Source: Diphasiastrum complanatum
Lineage: Eukaryota; Streptophyta; Lycopodiopsida; Lycopodiales; Lycopodiaceae
Length of the DNA stretch: 64,000 nucleotides
Reading direction: 5' to 3'
Assembly (NCBI GenBank): GCA_029204225.1
Contig: CM055110.1
Span: 16,495,254 to 16,559,253, forward strand
Part shown: positions 1-13,042 of the stretch, one piece after another
Numbering within the stretch: position 1 is the first letter of the stretch
Layout: the number at the start of each line of letters is the position of its first letter
Translations under genes and position numbers: made by a program
Notes under the pieces: model-generated
The model's input: the letters and a program-made list of their open reading frames with translations, nothing else
What the model was told of the DNA's origin: nothing
Databases searched by the model: none

Positions 1-676
1 ATAGAAGTGACAAACTCATAACTCTAGTCATTACTTACTACAAACAATATGGGAGGATTATGAGTTTCATCTTTAAAATGTCCTTTGCAATATACTTCAT
101 GGCTTGTACGTAGTTCCTATCCTCCACAAGCTTGGAAAAAAAGTTGGACATCACACATACTACATCGTTCCCACGATCCGAAGTTGTCCATTGCCAATAA
201 ATCATTCATGCCTCGGCTATTGGATCGAATAAGTGAAATGTCTTGTCTTTTAGCGTTGCACAACAAAGTTCAAGAAAATATATATTTTGTGAGGAATGCC
301 TAGAATGTGAACTTGTTGCCGAGTGCTTCTATCTGTTGGAAAATAGAGTTTTCATATTTGCAACGCTCTAACCAAGACGTTGGATTTGGAACAAGACTAG
401 AGGGTGCAAAAGTATTGGCTAGTCGAATATCCATGTTAGAACTGAAGTCGGCATTTTTGGTAGCACTCGCATCAATTATATTTTGTTGTGACCATGTCTT
501 GTGCGCCCTTTGCCGAAAACTTTCGTTGTCTTGTACAGGCATGTTTTCTCTAAATCAACATTCTCTTCCATGAACTCCAACTCGAAAGTATGAGTTCCAT
601 GGATCAAATCGTCCACCTCAACAAGATTTGTTTTTGCATTATCGCTTTCCATTAGTACATAGTTTATCTCCATACA
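1..676. other. No gene recognised
   Basis: Only short open frames on both strands are visible, none with a domain I recognise. The stretch lies downstream (on the - strand) of the MULE transposase remnant and may be its 3' flank. Confidence 0.4.
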
Positions 677-3593
677 TTAAAACTCATTTGTGGAGAATGT
701 AGTTTTAACCATCTCCACCTCAATGGGATTATGTTGTATGTTTTGGTTTGTTGTCGTCCCTTGGTTGTCGACTCTGGAACTTTCTCCATGAGTTTCATTG
801 ACCTCATGTAGCCTTTCTTGGGTAGACTTCAAATTGTGCAAGTTTGTGGGATTGGTGGTGTGTTTCTTAGTGGACATTCTTTTTGCACCATGACCGAGAT
901 GTGTTCTAGCCACATTGTATTGAAGGGGGAGTATTGTACCCCTCTTACTCATAGAGTTTGTTGCCGGTGTTGTGACTTTTCCAAACTTGTTGTATGCATC
1001 TTGCAAAATATCTCATCAGAAGATAGCCCTTGTGTCTTTGTGTGTAGGTTTGTGCATTCACGCTCCAATGTTCAGCGAAGAGCATTGGTTTTGGCTAGCA
1101 ACTTCTCAACTAATTCCTCATGATTGGGTTTAGTAATATTTCTTTTAGAAGGAACTTCAATAGTCTCTCTCTCCTGTTCACAAAATGGATTTGTCGCTTT
1201 CCCTTTGCTTGAGATTTTTGCGTGGGTGGAAAGGAATTTGTGGTGGTTCAACAGTGGGGCGTAGTATCTTTGTGCCACTAACTTGGTTGCTACCAAATGC
1301 TTGCACCAAGAAGAACTATCAAAACAAGAGCATGATTCCTTTGCAAGATTCACTACATACTGCTTCTCAAAATTCACTCACTTTTCACACTAAAGATCAA
1401 GTTGCTTTCATCCAACATTTTGATGATCACCTTGTCATGTTCGTAACGCTCAAGGAATTGTATTCCTGCTAGATTCCTCTACTGATGAGAATTTGTTAGA
1501 ATCCTCCTTAAAAATCATCCAGAGTCATCTGCAATCCACACATGTGTTCTTAATGAGCGTGCATGTTGATGAAATATTGTGAAAATCTGAAAAACTGATA
1601 TGTTAAAAGTGAATGTGGTGTTTCCACTAACCAGTTATTTGCTTTAGTTTGTAATGTTCCAACATCGTTCGACCATGATGCATGCCCATCGCAGAGGATT
1701 CGATCAAACAGTTGACGAGGTCTATAACCTTGCGATTCACATTTCTCCCAAGGACACTATATTTTAGGTGATGCCATGGCCTCTCAATCAAATTTGTCAT
1801 GTCCACATGTTCGTGTGGAAATAATCGCCCCCATTTTATATTGTAAGGCATCGATCGAATGTGCATACTTCTGGTCAAATGACTGCACTAGTCCATCGAA
1901 CTCTTCTTCAGAAGAAGACTGCAAAAAGTCACACATGTCTTTGTAAAGGACGTCTCTTTCATCTACTGGGACTTTGGGCAATAGAGTTTCCACCCATGCC
2001 TTTTTGGCATGAAATGTGCAAAGAAGGATATTGCATACCAACGTCTTACGATTTTCTCCTTCCATGATCCAACATGCCTTGTCATTTGCTACAATTTCCA
2101 TTATGGCTTGTAGTTATGTTATGGACTTGTCTATAACAATAGCACGTGGCCTTGTGGATCCAAGTCCACCGACTACTGCTTGAAATGTTAGATGTAGTGC
2201 AATATTCGGATGGTGTGTTTCTTTATCATCCCATGCACTATCTTTGGTAAAACACTGAGCAATATCCAACATCCATAGATCTTGCAAGCCAAGTATGAAT
2301 GGCCTCTTACTTTCCTCCTCGTGTTTGGGGTTATATGGTTGATAGTAAATGACCCATTATAGGAGCTTGCGTTAAAGACATGAGTCAACTTAATATATCA
2401 CAATGGTAGCTGATGTTACACGTGAACTACTTTGAATTACTAATCACAATACCTTCCCACTATCTTGCAATTGTTGAGCCTCCAAGTTCAAGCTCCTCAA
2501 GTCATTCGAGCTAAAGGCATATGTCCCAAGCATGACTTTTTTTTTTATCAACCCCTACTATTTGATAAATCTGAAAATAAAAAAATAAAAAAGGTATAGA
2601 TTACATTTAATACACTATGCATCAAATTACCTTTTGTTTTCAGCTTGAATGACAATTGGGATATTTCCTTTGGGATGAGAAAAATCTAAAGCATGCTTGA
2701 TCTGTCTCGCTAACTTGTGCTTGCAAGAAGGGTGCTCGATGGATGGATGCATTGGATAGTTGAGATGCTTCCTTGTATGCTTGTAGATCTCTCTCACACT
2801 CGTGCACCACAAGGGGATGTGGATGCAAATATAGTATATCCTCTTATGAGTCGAGGTGATGGTACTCATGTATAGCATGCATTTGGATACGTGCCATGTC
2901 TTTTGTATCTACTGGGATAATAACTCTTACTCGAAAAGGACATCCCACTCTACAACTCATACGCGGCTAAATATGTGAAACTTGTGTGGTAGATCTTCTC
3001 TTTCCTCTGTGGCAGATGTATTCCTTCACACGACATCTACTCTTTCCCCACAATAAAGACCGTATACAAACTAGCATCACTCGATGCTCAACAATTATTT
3101 CTTCTATCTTTTCTTGAATTTCTTCCACAGGTAGAAAGCATTGATGTGTGAACGAAACATGCTCATGACCAACTGGATTTGCAATCACACCATGGAAAAT
3201 TGAACATGCATTATAGCTGGCCTTGATAAATGAATTTGCAATTTCATATTTCCTAAGACCGATGACCCAATGTGACTTTATTGCTTCAGTGGTTTGAGTT
3301 AAATTATTGTGTTTCCTAGTCACCATGTTGACATGACAATCACAAAACAACTCATGCCATTGTTCTACATGTGAAATGAGTAGGGACATTTTAGACTTGA
3401 AACAAATTCCCTCTCTCCCAGGGTACATGGTTTGTAGACACATTTTCATTTGCATTTTTTTCCATTTTTGTTCAACGTCACTCTTTGGATTTGGTTTTCT
3501 TTGTTTGTTTCGTGGAGGAGCTATAAAGGTGGGTTCAACACCCAAAATATCTCTATATGTTGGAAAAGTGGAGCTACCGATACTTGCACACAT
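677..3593 (-). mobile_element. Decayed MULE (Mutator-like) transposase
   Basis: Several - strand open segments broken by stops and frameshifts read in order as one Mutator-like transposase. The N-terminal part (about 3593-2967) is unassigned. Around 2400-2000 lies a catalytic-domain segment with the context IVIDKS, followed by LLCTFHAKKAW, typical of the region around the second catalytic acid of MULE transposases. Further on come a stretch around an ERPWHHLKYSVLGR motif (about 1878-1627) and a SWIM-type zinc finger reading CSCFDSSSWCKHL (C-x-C ... C-x-H) near 1330. The final 677-1006 portion is polar and could be the C-terminal tail. No terminal inverted repeats or target duplication could be found. 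The reading frame is interrupted many times, so it is a pseudogene. That this is a MULE is fairly secure; the exact ends are not. Confidence 0.65.
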
Positions 3594-3948
3594 AAGATGG
3601 TGCGATCAGGCATTAAAAAAGAAGAAGGCAAGGGACGTGTGCTCCTTGATGTCTACAAAAGGTGAACAAGCTTCTGGATTCGCCTGATTAAGCCCACTTA
3701 CATCATCAGTTGAATGATATATTGTTTCATCCATTGATGATCCAAAGTCAACATCACATATCTCATAATCACTACTCTCAGAGTTTGAATTTAACAATAG
3801 GTTTGTTTAGTAATGATCGGTATGGATATCTGGAACAAATTCTTTGTGCTCCATATGTGATGTTTACATACAATTCAAAAAGACCAATTTGATAAGGTTG
3901 TGTAGTTGTCCACCCTCGAGAAAGAAAAGTTGGGTTAATATGGACAGC

Positions 3949-4509
<561 letters not shown>

Positions 4510-5324
4510 TCATTCACACAAAAAAATAAAATAACCGAACAGCCAATGATTTCTTTTTTTCAAAGGGACTAGGAATAGCTTCTCGACATGCACCAAAAAC
4601 CGATCTGAGACATCATGGAAGCACTGGTCCACTCCCTCAATGAAATTGTGCTTCACCATCTCCCCTAAGACTTTTTGCTCCAAAGAAGAAGAATCCCAAA
4701 CTTTGAGATATAACAACAAGTCCAACCCCTTTGGCATTGGCAGATTTGGGTCGAACCAATCGTTTTCCACCTTAGGCTTGTTAAGGACACCTATCACCCG
4801 ACAAAACCAAACTTGAAGAAAGTTGGCATAGAATATGGCCAACCTCACAATCTCGTGTGGTGATCCCCTTGACTCCTCATAAAAATTGACAAGGGATTGA
4901 CAAGCCATACTGAAACATGAGAAATCCCCTTCAATCAATGGCTATCTAAACATGTGGCTATCTTGTCTTGGAGCTAGCACTCTTTGATGGTACTTAATAT
5001 TTCCGATAGGTGCTACCAAGGGTGACATGTGCAAAAGCATGTTGTCGTATCTATCAAGGATTCACTATCTTGGATGACAGCGATGGTGGAGAATGTTGGC
5101 AAGGTTAGGAGGTGCCCCCTTGCAACTTGCAATTCCTTTATTCTTTTTTCTTCGCTTTGTTTTTGTGGTAGTTTAATCTCCTCACCTTGCAGTCGAAGTT
5201 CCTCCCTCTCCTTGTCTAACTCTTGGCGAACATTGTGAAAATTATCCCTATAGATTTCCTTATACAAAATTATGTCATGAAGTTCTTCCTTCACACCTTC
5301 TAAGGCCTGCAATCTAGCCTTCAA
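4510..5324 (-). pseudogene. Unrecognised broken coding region with coiled coil
   Basis: Two adjacent - strand open segments look like parts of one decayed protein. The upstream one (5324-5013) is rich in Glu, Lys, Arg, Gln and Leu with heptad-like spacing (for example RQELDKEREELRLQGEEIKL), which suggests a coiled coil. The downstream one (4938-4510) is 142 residues, with a hydrophobic/aromatic composition that looks coding (contains WFDPNLPMPKGLDLLLYLKV). I do not recognise either. Position next to a MULE and a gypsy fragment suggests a transposon-borne accessory ORF, but this is inference. Confidence 0.3.
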
Positions 5325-6069
5325 GTTTGTTATTGTCTATCTGGCCTTATCCCTCTCTACTACAGTCCTTTCAGCCAACTTCTCCAACTTTTCACACTTT
5401 TGTTCCAAGGCTTGGTATTTACTTAAACATACCGTGGATGGAACTGGTGTTGACACAACGAGCATTGTTTTTGTTCATTTTTTGGTCCAAAAATGAAGGC
5501 GTATATCTACGTCCGATTTTTATGTACTTGGTTCAACAAGATAGTTGTGTAACTCCTTATCAAATGCTATGCTTGTAGCATGGCTTTGATTTTCATTGGT
5601 ACGAACAGACGTTTGTTTCAAGGTGGATGTTGACCCCCTTCATTTTCTTCAACTTCATCATGCCTCTCCATCAATGCAAGTGACTGAAATTTCGGATTAA
5701 TTTTGCCAAACAAATACTAAATCCAACATATTGTCTATCAAAGGAACACTCTTGTAATAAAATTGACATGTCCTATTAGATTCACATCAGTGTGGTGTCC
5801 ATGAAGCCAATCAAGAGTTAGAGAGATCGCTGTAGATAATGAAAAATGACAAGCAAAGGGAAATAGAATGAGAAATATACATACATAAAGAGAAAATACT
5901 CATTTTACGTCAGGTTTTTAAATTTGCTAACCATCTAGGAAGTCTTCTTCTTCGAAGAAGAGTTTATCTTCTCAGAAGTCATCACCTCCATGATCAGTTT
6001 CTGCTAAGAAGGCTAAGCAAAGATCCAAGACAAATCCTTTTGACAAAGAACAAGTAGATGTAGTCTAGC
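5325..6069. other. No gene recognised
   Basis: Short open frames only. The stretch leads into the gypsy fragment that follows. Confidence 0.4.
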
Positions 6070-6700
6070 ATGATATGCCCGAACATTTTAAATGTTATAC
6101 ACTGGATGATGTGGTTATCATGTTACCCAAGCACATCTGAACCCAAAGAACAAGTGCCAGAATCGAAAGATGTTTATGATGGCCTAGCTAGGACACAGCC
6201 TATGAATCTTGCTGAACCAGGAGAACCAGAAAAGATTGTACAAGGTGGATTACAACTTAATCCTGAACAGTTTCAAGCACTCTGAACGTTACTTATTAAG
6301 TATCAAGATTGCTTTGCATGGACTTATAAAGATCTCAAGGGTATTCCAACGTCAGTTATTGAACACACCATACCTTTAATACCTGATGTAGTTCCAAAGG
6401 TTACAAAGTTCTATCGCTGTAATCCTAATGTTGCGGATCTGATAAAGAAAGGGCTTCAGAAATTGCTTGACGCCGATTTCATTTATGAGATCGAACATAC
6501 TGAATAAGTTTCACCGATTGTCATTGTTCCTAAGAAGAAGGAAAAATTGAAATTTATTGGTGAAGGCCCGTATAGAGTGAAGGAAATCTTGAACTATGGA
6601 GCAGTGATTCTTGAACACTTGGACGGAAAACATTTTGATACTCCCGAGAATGGCAGCTGATTACGCAAGTTTTGGCAGCCTGCTCCGCCAGTTCAGCAAG
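6070..6700 (+). mobile_element. Ty3/gypsy pol remnant, RT joined to integrase end
   Basis: The + strand encodes a gypsy-type reverse transcriptase N-terminal part: a PEQFQAL segment, then a stop, then LLIKYQDCFAWTYKDLKGIP, followed by KLLDADFIYEIEHTE, a stop, and VSPIVIVPKK (the conserved 'W-V-S-P-I-V-x-V-P-K-K' block with Trp lost to a stop). Immediately after KKKEKLKF the frame runs into FIGEGPYRVKEILNYGAVIL, which matches the C-terminal end of a gypsy integrase. The rest of RT, RNase H and the integrase core are therefore missing. Several stops interrupt it. Best fit is a Tat/Athila-like plant gypsy element; lineage is inferred. Confidence 0.65.
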
Positions 6701-7164
6701 CATGATCCAAATAATTTTTTATTTTTCTTTGTTTTCAATTTATTGTTTTCACTAGTTGGGCGAACGTTCTTTTCAACAGTTACTACCTGTTTTGAGTTAG
6801 GCGAATGATCAGCAATATGCCATTTTGAGAACCTTCGCCGAGCACCTTACTCTCCTCAAGAACCTTCGCTAATATGCCAAATGGACTTAAAATGCTAAAA
6901 TTAGGTCGGATATAGATTCAAATCCTACAAATTTGCATTTATGACAGTACTTGGGTGAAGGATCCTCTTGGGTGAAGATTCATCCTTCGCCAGACCTGGA
7001 AAACGTTTGCTAGATAGGTTCAGAGCCTCAAACATTTTCGCCAAGATTTTTATAGCCTATTTTCATAGTATTGAGCAAGCCTGCAAATTTTTGTTCAGAA
7101 GTGATTAGCCAAACTAGTATTCTGTGTAACGGACCCTCCAAATTCACCTATAAGTTGGCTAAAT
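6701..7164 (+). other. Probable non-coding 3' part of gypsy element
   Basis: The sequence downstream of the pol remnant is punctuated by repeats of 'cttcgcc/ccttcgct' (about 6830-7050). No ORF or clear LTR boundary is visible. Confidence 0.3.
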
Positions 7165-9270
7165 TTGATTCATTCCTCACTTATGCTAGCAAAGCTCTGC
7201 CAATTTTGCCAACGACCAAATCCTTCAAAACTTTCTATACTATTTTCTGATATACACTCATGCTCATTATTCTCAGTTTCTGTTCTTTCCATTATGTCTT
7301 CTACAGATATGTCTCAGTCGCCTCATTACACTATCCATCGTGATGTCCCATCTGCAACGGATATCATGATCCTTCTTAGCACAAGCATGGTCACCCAGTG
7401 GATGACCCTTGCAAAGCCTCTGCTTACTGTAATGGGTATTCATGAGAGAGCCCTCTCGAGGAGAATCAACATGGATCTTATTACTCTTGCCTTCAGTACA
7501 TGGAAGGAGGAGAAATCCAAATTTTACATTACCTTCCAAGGAGCCACACACAAGGTGCGTGTGACTGAGGCCGCCCTTGCTGCGATAGGGATAGCGTCTG
7601 GTACCCAATATTCACCGAACAATAAGCAAGACAAACAAGCTATTAAGCCTTATATTGACATTCCAATTATTTGCACTAGACTAATGACGGCTATCTTTTA
7701 GAGGCAATTACTGATCCTGCCATTCAGGCTGCTGCTCAGCTCCTCAACAATTTCTTGATGGTTGGCAACCTCAGGAAAGACCGTTTTACTTTCTAGATTT
7801 TGCATAGGATAGTTGAGTCTCAGGCCAAGATAGCCAAGGCTCCTCTGGAACCATATAATTGGTTCAAGACTGTCTTTGGTGAGTTCAAACAAGCTATCAA
7901 GAGCAATACCAAAAAGTAATTTGTTGCTGGCCCGATGTTGTCACTCCTAGCAGCCTCTCACCTTGAAAATAAAATCCATGGTTTTAGTATGGACGTCGTG
8001 CTTTCTATCTATTAAGAAGCACTGGTAGAGTCGTCTCCACAAACATCAAGATCACATAGTCATCGTCGTCCATGCAGTGAGATCATCATTCTTGACTAGC
8101 CTTCTGCGTCACGATGTCGTACTAGACAGACATCTTCAGCTGTGCTTCCACCCCCTGCTGCAATCCGCATTGAACTCCCTATTCTCCCCGCCTCTGATGC
8201 TTGCCTCGCCTCTGCTTCCTCACAAGGTCAATTTGTGACAATTGGATAGATTATTCCAGTCACAACTGTCCCGCCCGCCGCTTTTCCATAGATTTGAGTC
8301 ATTTTTCCAAACACACAATCATTCATGGACATGTTCGATGATTCCAACCCATTGGGCCCAGATGAGACTTTTGTAATGCCCACCAACCCCGGACCCTTTG
8401 AAATCCAATCCCTTGGAAGAGGAGTCGAACAGTTCCATGATACTGCTACTAGCTTTGATGATTATTTTCAGATCAACCAGCAAGATCCAGTTGAAGACGC
8501 ACCAAACACCCTTAGGGTCGATCATGCTGTTATATCTCCAAAGTAGTTTGATGCCACAATACAAGAGGGTTTTGAAACCGCGAACATATGTTTGAAGAAG
8601 AAGAATCGGCCACACAACATCGAACCCCCTCCTGTTGCTTCTGCTATTGTTGTGCATACTACCAAGAATTCTGGTGAAGCAATAGATCTTGTTTCTAACC
8701 TTGCGTGTGTGATCCAAACCATGATTGGACATGTCCAAGCGCATTGCCGATCTTGGGATAGAGAATACCCTAATTATCCAGAAGGTTATTCAGATCAACT
8801 ACGAGTTGACAATTGCTAGACAACACAAGGCAAAGTCTGAAGCTGATTTGAAGAAGGCCAATGACTTCGCTCAATGACTAGAAGACTATGTGGCAACCCT
8901 TCATAATGCACTCACCACGGCATAGGACAAGGTTGACAAGGCAGTCCAAGATTCCGAACAACAGGTCTTGTTGCTAGCTAGACAATTGGACTTAGCATCA
9001 TTGGAACACGAATGACTTCAAGGTGAATTGGATGCGAACCACCCTTGAATGCGATCCTACTTACAGACCCAAGTGACTGATCATCCAGTCACATCGGATG
9101 AGATCAGATATTTGTTTCGCAAAGTGGAAACCTACCATACTGCATTGACGGGGTTTCAGGAAAATTTGATAAACTCAAACGGACGGCAACCACCAAGTTA
9201 GGCAAGGCCAAGGCCATTATCAAGGATTATGAGAAAGCCGCCGCTCAGGTGTTGGAAGCCGGGCAATAAA
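7165..9270 (+). pseudogene. Unrecognised decayed ORFs, possibly retroelement accessory/gag-like
   Basis: A 178-residue open frame (7165-7701) is followed by more in-order coding-like segments (about 7702-7920, 8325-8546, 8592-8819 and on to about 9270) with stops between them. The first contains FYITFQGATHKVRVTEAALA, a pattern loosely like the plant-mobile-domain/gag-like proteins carried by some plant gypsy elements. The later part (about 8800-9270) is rich in Lys, Glu, Ala and Leu and may be a coiled coil. It follows the gypsy pol remnant on the same strand, so a transposon-borne extra ORF is the simplest reading. No firm family assignment. Confidence 0.35.
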
Positions 9271-12153
9271 TCTCTCATGCTTTTATTGTGTTTGCTAATT
9301 GTTGGATCTGATTGTTATTGGGATTGCATGTGAGGGAGAAAGGGTAAGCTACCTACATTGTGGATCTTAGTGTTAATGGATGCAGTGTTAATGCTTAGTG
9401 TTAATGGATGTTAGAGTTAGATCTAGATCTTCCATTCATGTCGAAATATGAAATATGTTATCGCTCTCATGGGAACGAATCTATGCATGACAACTAGCTT
9501 CATCTCCTTGATGCTAGATTAATTAGATCTTGGGTTGAGGATAGGCAAGGAAAGAAACCCACTACATAGTAGAATAACATCCACTAGATAAACTAAATTC
9601 TCCACAATTAAAATTCTTATCTTGTGAGAATGTCTGTGAGATCCATAGGCTCTCAATAAGATACTGGAGTAGAGAGATTCAAAACACTGATCTGAATTCT
9701 TACTCAAATAATAGATCAAGACTTAATCGTCACACTTAAGAATCATCACAATTCCTTTTAATCCACTGACAACAATCAAGTAACTATTTATGATCTATCA
9801 ACCATAAATATTTAGATTTGTATGATTCATCAATCATAATTTTCTGGAATCCAAAATCATACTTAATCATTTATAGGATATTGGAGTATATGTCCAACAA
9901 CATAACTGAAGAAAAATAAATACAAAATTGTACCGAATCATTCCAAAATCTTTCCCAACAGGAAAACACGAGATTTTAGAAACATTCTCCTAACAGGATT
10001 CTCTGACAGAATGCTAGATTTCCAAGTTCTATATACCACTGGTAATTGAAGACAGAAAGCATACTTAAATGATAATGGCAATCAACTAAAAAAAACTTTA
10101 GATTCTTGTCTAGAATCAAATCTAGATACCCAAAGTCCTGCTGAATATTAATTCAGTTGTTATACTTGGATTCATTATGATTCGTTAAAATGAGTTGAGT
10201 CTATTCCTTAACTAAAGAATACTCTATCCCAAGAATACTATATATTCAATGCACATAATTTTAACTGATGAACCCAAATGATTCACTAATCATGCGTCTT
10301 ACAAACAATATAATTCAAAATCCATTAGTTCTTGGTGAATCCACATCACACTGATCATTTTACCAATTAACATCATCTTGGAGTAGTCAACTACTCAAGT
10401 TAATTGCCAATAATTCAGAAATCTCAAATGTCTAGATGAAGAACTAGTATAACACCACATTTAGATCCTTACCATTAGAGATTGTGTGGACAATCTGGAA
10501 CAAGTTTGGAATTTAAATCATTATCTATAAGTAGTACAATAAAAGGTCAAAAGTTACTAATTCCATTTTGATTGGAATAGAAGTAAATTTGATCAGTATT
10601 TAAGTCTAAGAGTTTTGTATTGGAACAACCTAATCTTAGTTTTAGTACTAGGACTAGAGAGGGGCTGTTTGAGTGGAAGAAATTATGCTATTAAAAGAAA
10701 TTAGATTGGAAAACTACTGAGAGTGAATTTTATTCATCTCAGAGATTTCTCAGATATGTTATTTACTCATTAGAAGTAGAAAATATTTTGTAGTTGAGCT
10801 ACAAGATCGCAGTGAGATATGTAAGTAACATATGTGGGTTCTGGAGGAATCTGTCAGGTAGGAATGTGTTTATGTACTGGATCAAAGTGAGATTATTCTC
10901 ATATGTGCACGATTAATCTTGTATGAATCTACTGTGTAATCCTTGTTACTAAGGTTATCTGGTGCACTTAACCTAGTCGGCAAACAAAAGCATATGATCA
11001 AGTATTGTTTTGACAGATGCTTGCAGACTTAACAAATCTTTGTATGGAAGATTTATGGATTAACTTATAAATGATTCGGTAAAATCAATATTCTCATCAT
11101 TTGACTTTGCGAGGCAAGGCCAAAGATCAAGGGAGCAACTCAAGGTGTTTTCAAATGGACAATGGTGAGGGAAGGAAGAGGGGCGGTGTTTAGGGACAGG
11201 GCCCAAATTTTCTTCCAATGATTCTTGTTGTGGAGTTCACTTTAATTGCCTCACCTCCTTTTGGATGAAGGGGGCATTTTCCTTAGGTGACATTTATGGA
11301 TGCCACCACTGGGGCAATTGAAGATACCAAGAGACCTCTCTATGCACTTTCACTTGCTCTAGGGCTAGTGGTGGGCCATTAGGTAGTAGGCAAAGAGCAT
11401 CTTGTGTCAACATGTCTTTTGTAGATTCAAAATATGTATTATATGGTGTGGTCCTCTTCTAATTGTCTCATGTGACAATCTTGTGGGAATTTCAAAATGG
11501 GAGGTATCTGATTTAAAACCAGATTGGGAATGTCAAGGCAATTTGGGTCCTTTCATCATCCAAGTGCCAACTCTAGCTAACATTGGGAATATGCTCTCCC
11601 AGTAAATATGGGTTCTTAATGATTGCATTGACCATAAATATAGATGATGTAAGTTTTCAAATTTAAATTGGCTAGGTGACCATATAAACACTTCAAAACA
11701 AAGACCGTTGATGTAACTGATGTGTGTGAATTTACATTGGCTAGAGGTGACAGATGGCCACACTCCCAAAACTGTTGAATTTATATCTTTCTTTGAAAAT
11801 TGTTTATGCAAAAAGATTTTAGGATGATGACTTAAAAAGCTAGCAATTGTTTGTTTTATGATAAATGTGATTTTTGATAAAAAACATTTACATTTTTCTA
11901 AACTTCAACCTTTATAGTACATGGGATTCATTAAGTTGGTGAAATAATATGTCAATCATGGAAGGAAGGCTTTGATATCATGAACAACCTAAATTGGGAT
12001 AAAAGTTATATCTAGACAAATGCAAGACTTCAATGATGCACTTCATCAAATCTATGACAACACAATCTCTTGTTGTCGACGGAGGAAAATGTGAAGTCAT
12101 TTGTATTAAATAATTTGATAATAGGAAATTTTGGAGATTCTTGGATGTTTTAG
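9271..12153. other. AT-rich non-coding stretch, old repeat debris
   Basis: No convincing coding region. At 9880-9899 the + strand reads 'ttggagtatatgtccaaca'. Its reverse complement, TGTTGGACATATACTCC, is a common plant LTR start, so an LTR fragment on the - strand may end there. No partner LTR was identified. The rest is AT-rich with short open frames only. Confidence 0.35.
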
Positions 12154-12573
12154 TTAGGGTGGTTTCAAACCACATTGCCAAGCAAGTCACAGATCCAAAA
12201 TGGAATTCTCCCATTGGTCTAGGGAGGAATAATGGGTTTTCCCCCATTTCAGACTTACCTTGAGTTGCCATCATGTGGCAAATGAGGTCGCATGGGACCC
12301 TTACCATGTAGGGGCAAAACTCAAGCACATTTTTGGGTCGGGCACATTGCCTAGCATGTTGATTTGTCAGGGGCAACTTAACAAAAATTGACCAATGGGA
12401 TGGAGATATTCAAACTGGCCAATCAAATTGTGGCCCTTCATTTAGCACTTGCCAGTCAAGTTTGAAGGGGGTGGTCCATTGCCTACGTCATCTCACTTGC
12501 CAAAATTCAAAAAGTGGGCGACAAGTGACAGGGCCATGCAAAGGGACTGGCTGCTAGTCTGAAACCACCCTTA
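12154..12573. mobile_element. Harbinger/Tourist-like MITE, 414 bp, TTA duplication
   Basis: The element at 12157-12570 begins GGGTGGTTTCAAAC and ends GTCTGAAACCACCC, giving 14-bp terminal inverted repeats with one mismatch. It is flanked by TTA at 12154-12156 and 12571-12573. A 3-bp TTA duplication and GGG-start termini fit the PIF/Harbinger (Tourist) class. It has no coding capacity. A diverged relative in the same orientation lies at about 35148-35680. Confidence 0.7.
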
Positions 12574-12988
12574 TTCTAGGTATATTTTATCTAATTAAGG
12601 TAATTTGATTTAAGGGAGCTACTTTTTGTAGTCCTAAGGATTGATTGTTTGGAGTTATATGTATGATCCACAATGCAACATATTGTAAAAACATGAAGGT
12701 GTAGGATTTTGAAGACAATCTCCAAAAAGAAATGCCACAATGGCCCCTACATATATGGTATTCGGACGATTGTGGGAAATAGTCAAGTGTATATGAAGGC
12801 CCACATTAGCGACACATTGGTTCATCACTTCCTCCTAACCGTCAATCTCTATGGTTTCCTAATGTAGCTCAAAAAACGCAAACAAATTATGGCACAAGTA
12901 GAAGAATTTTAATGTGTCCTTGAAATACATTCTGATTTTTTGAGAAATCACAATGCAAATTGGGAGCAACTCTACCCCCTATGTCTTT

Positions 12989-12992
<4 letters not shown>

Positions 12993-13041
<49 letters not shown>
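12993..13041. repeat. (GA)n microsatellite, 49 bp
   Basis: Perfect GA dinucleotide run, followed about 50 bp later by a short CT/CA-rich patch. Confidence 0.95.
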
Positions 13042-13042
<1 letters not shown>

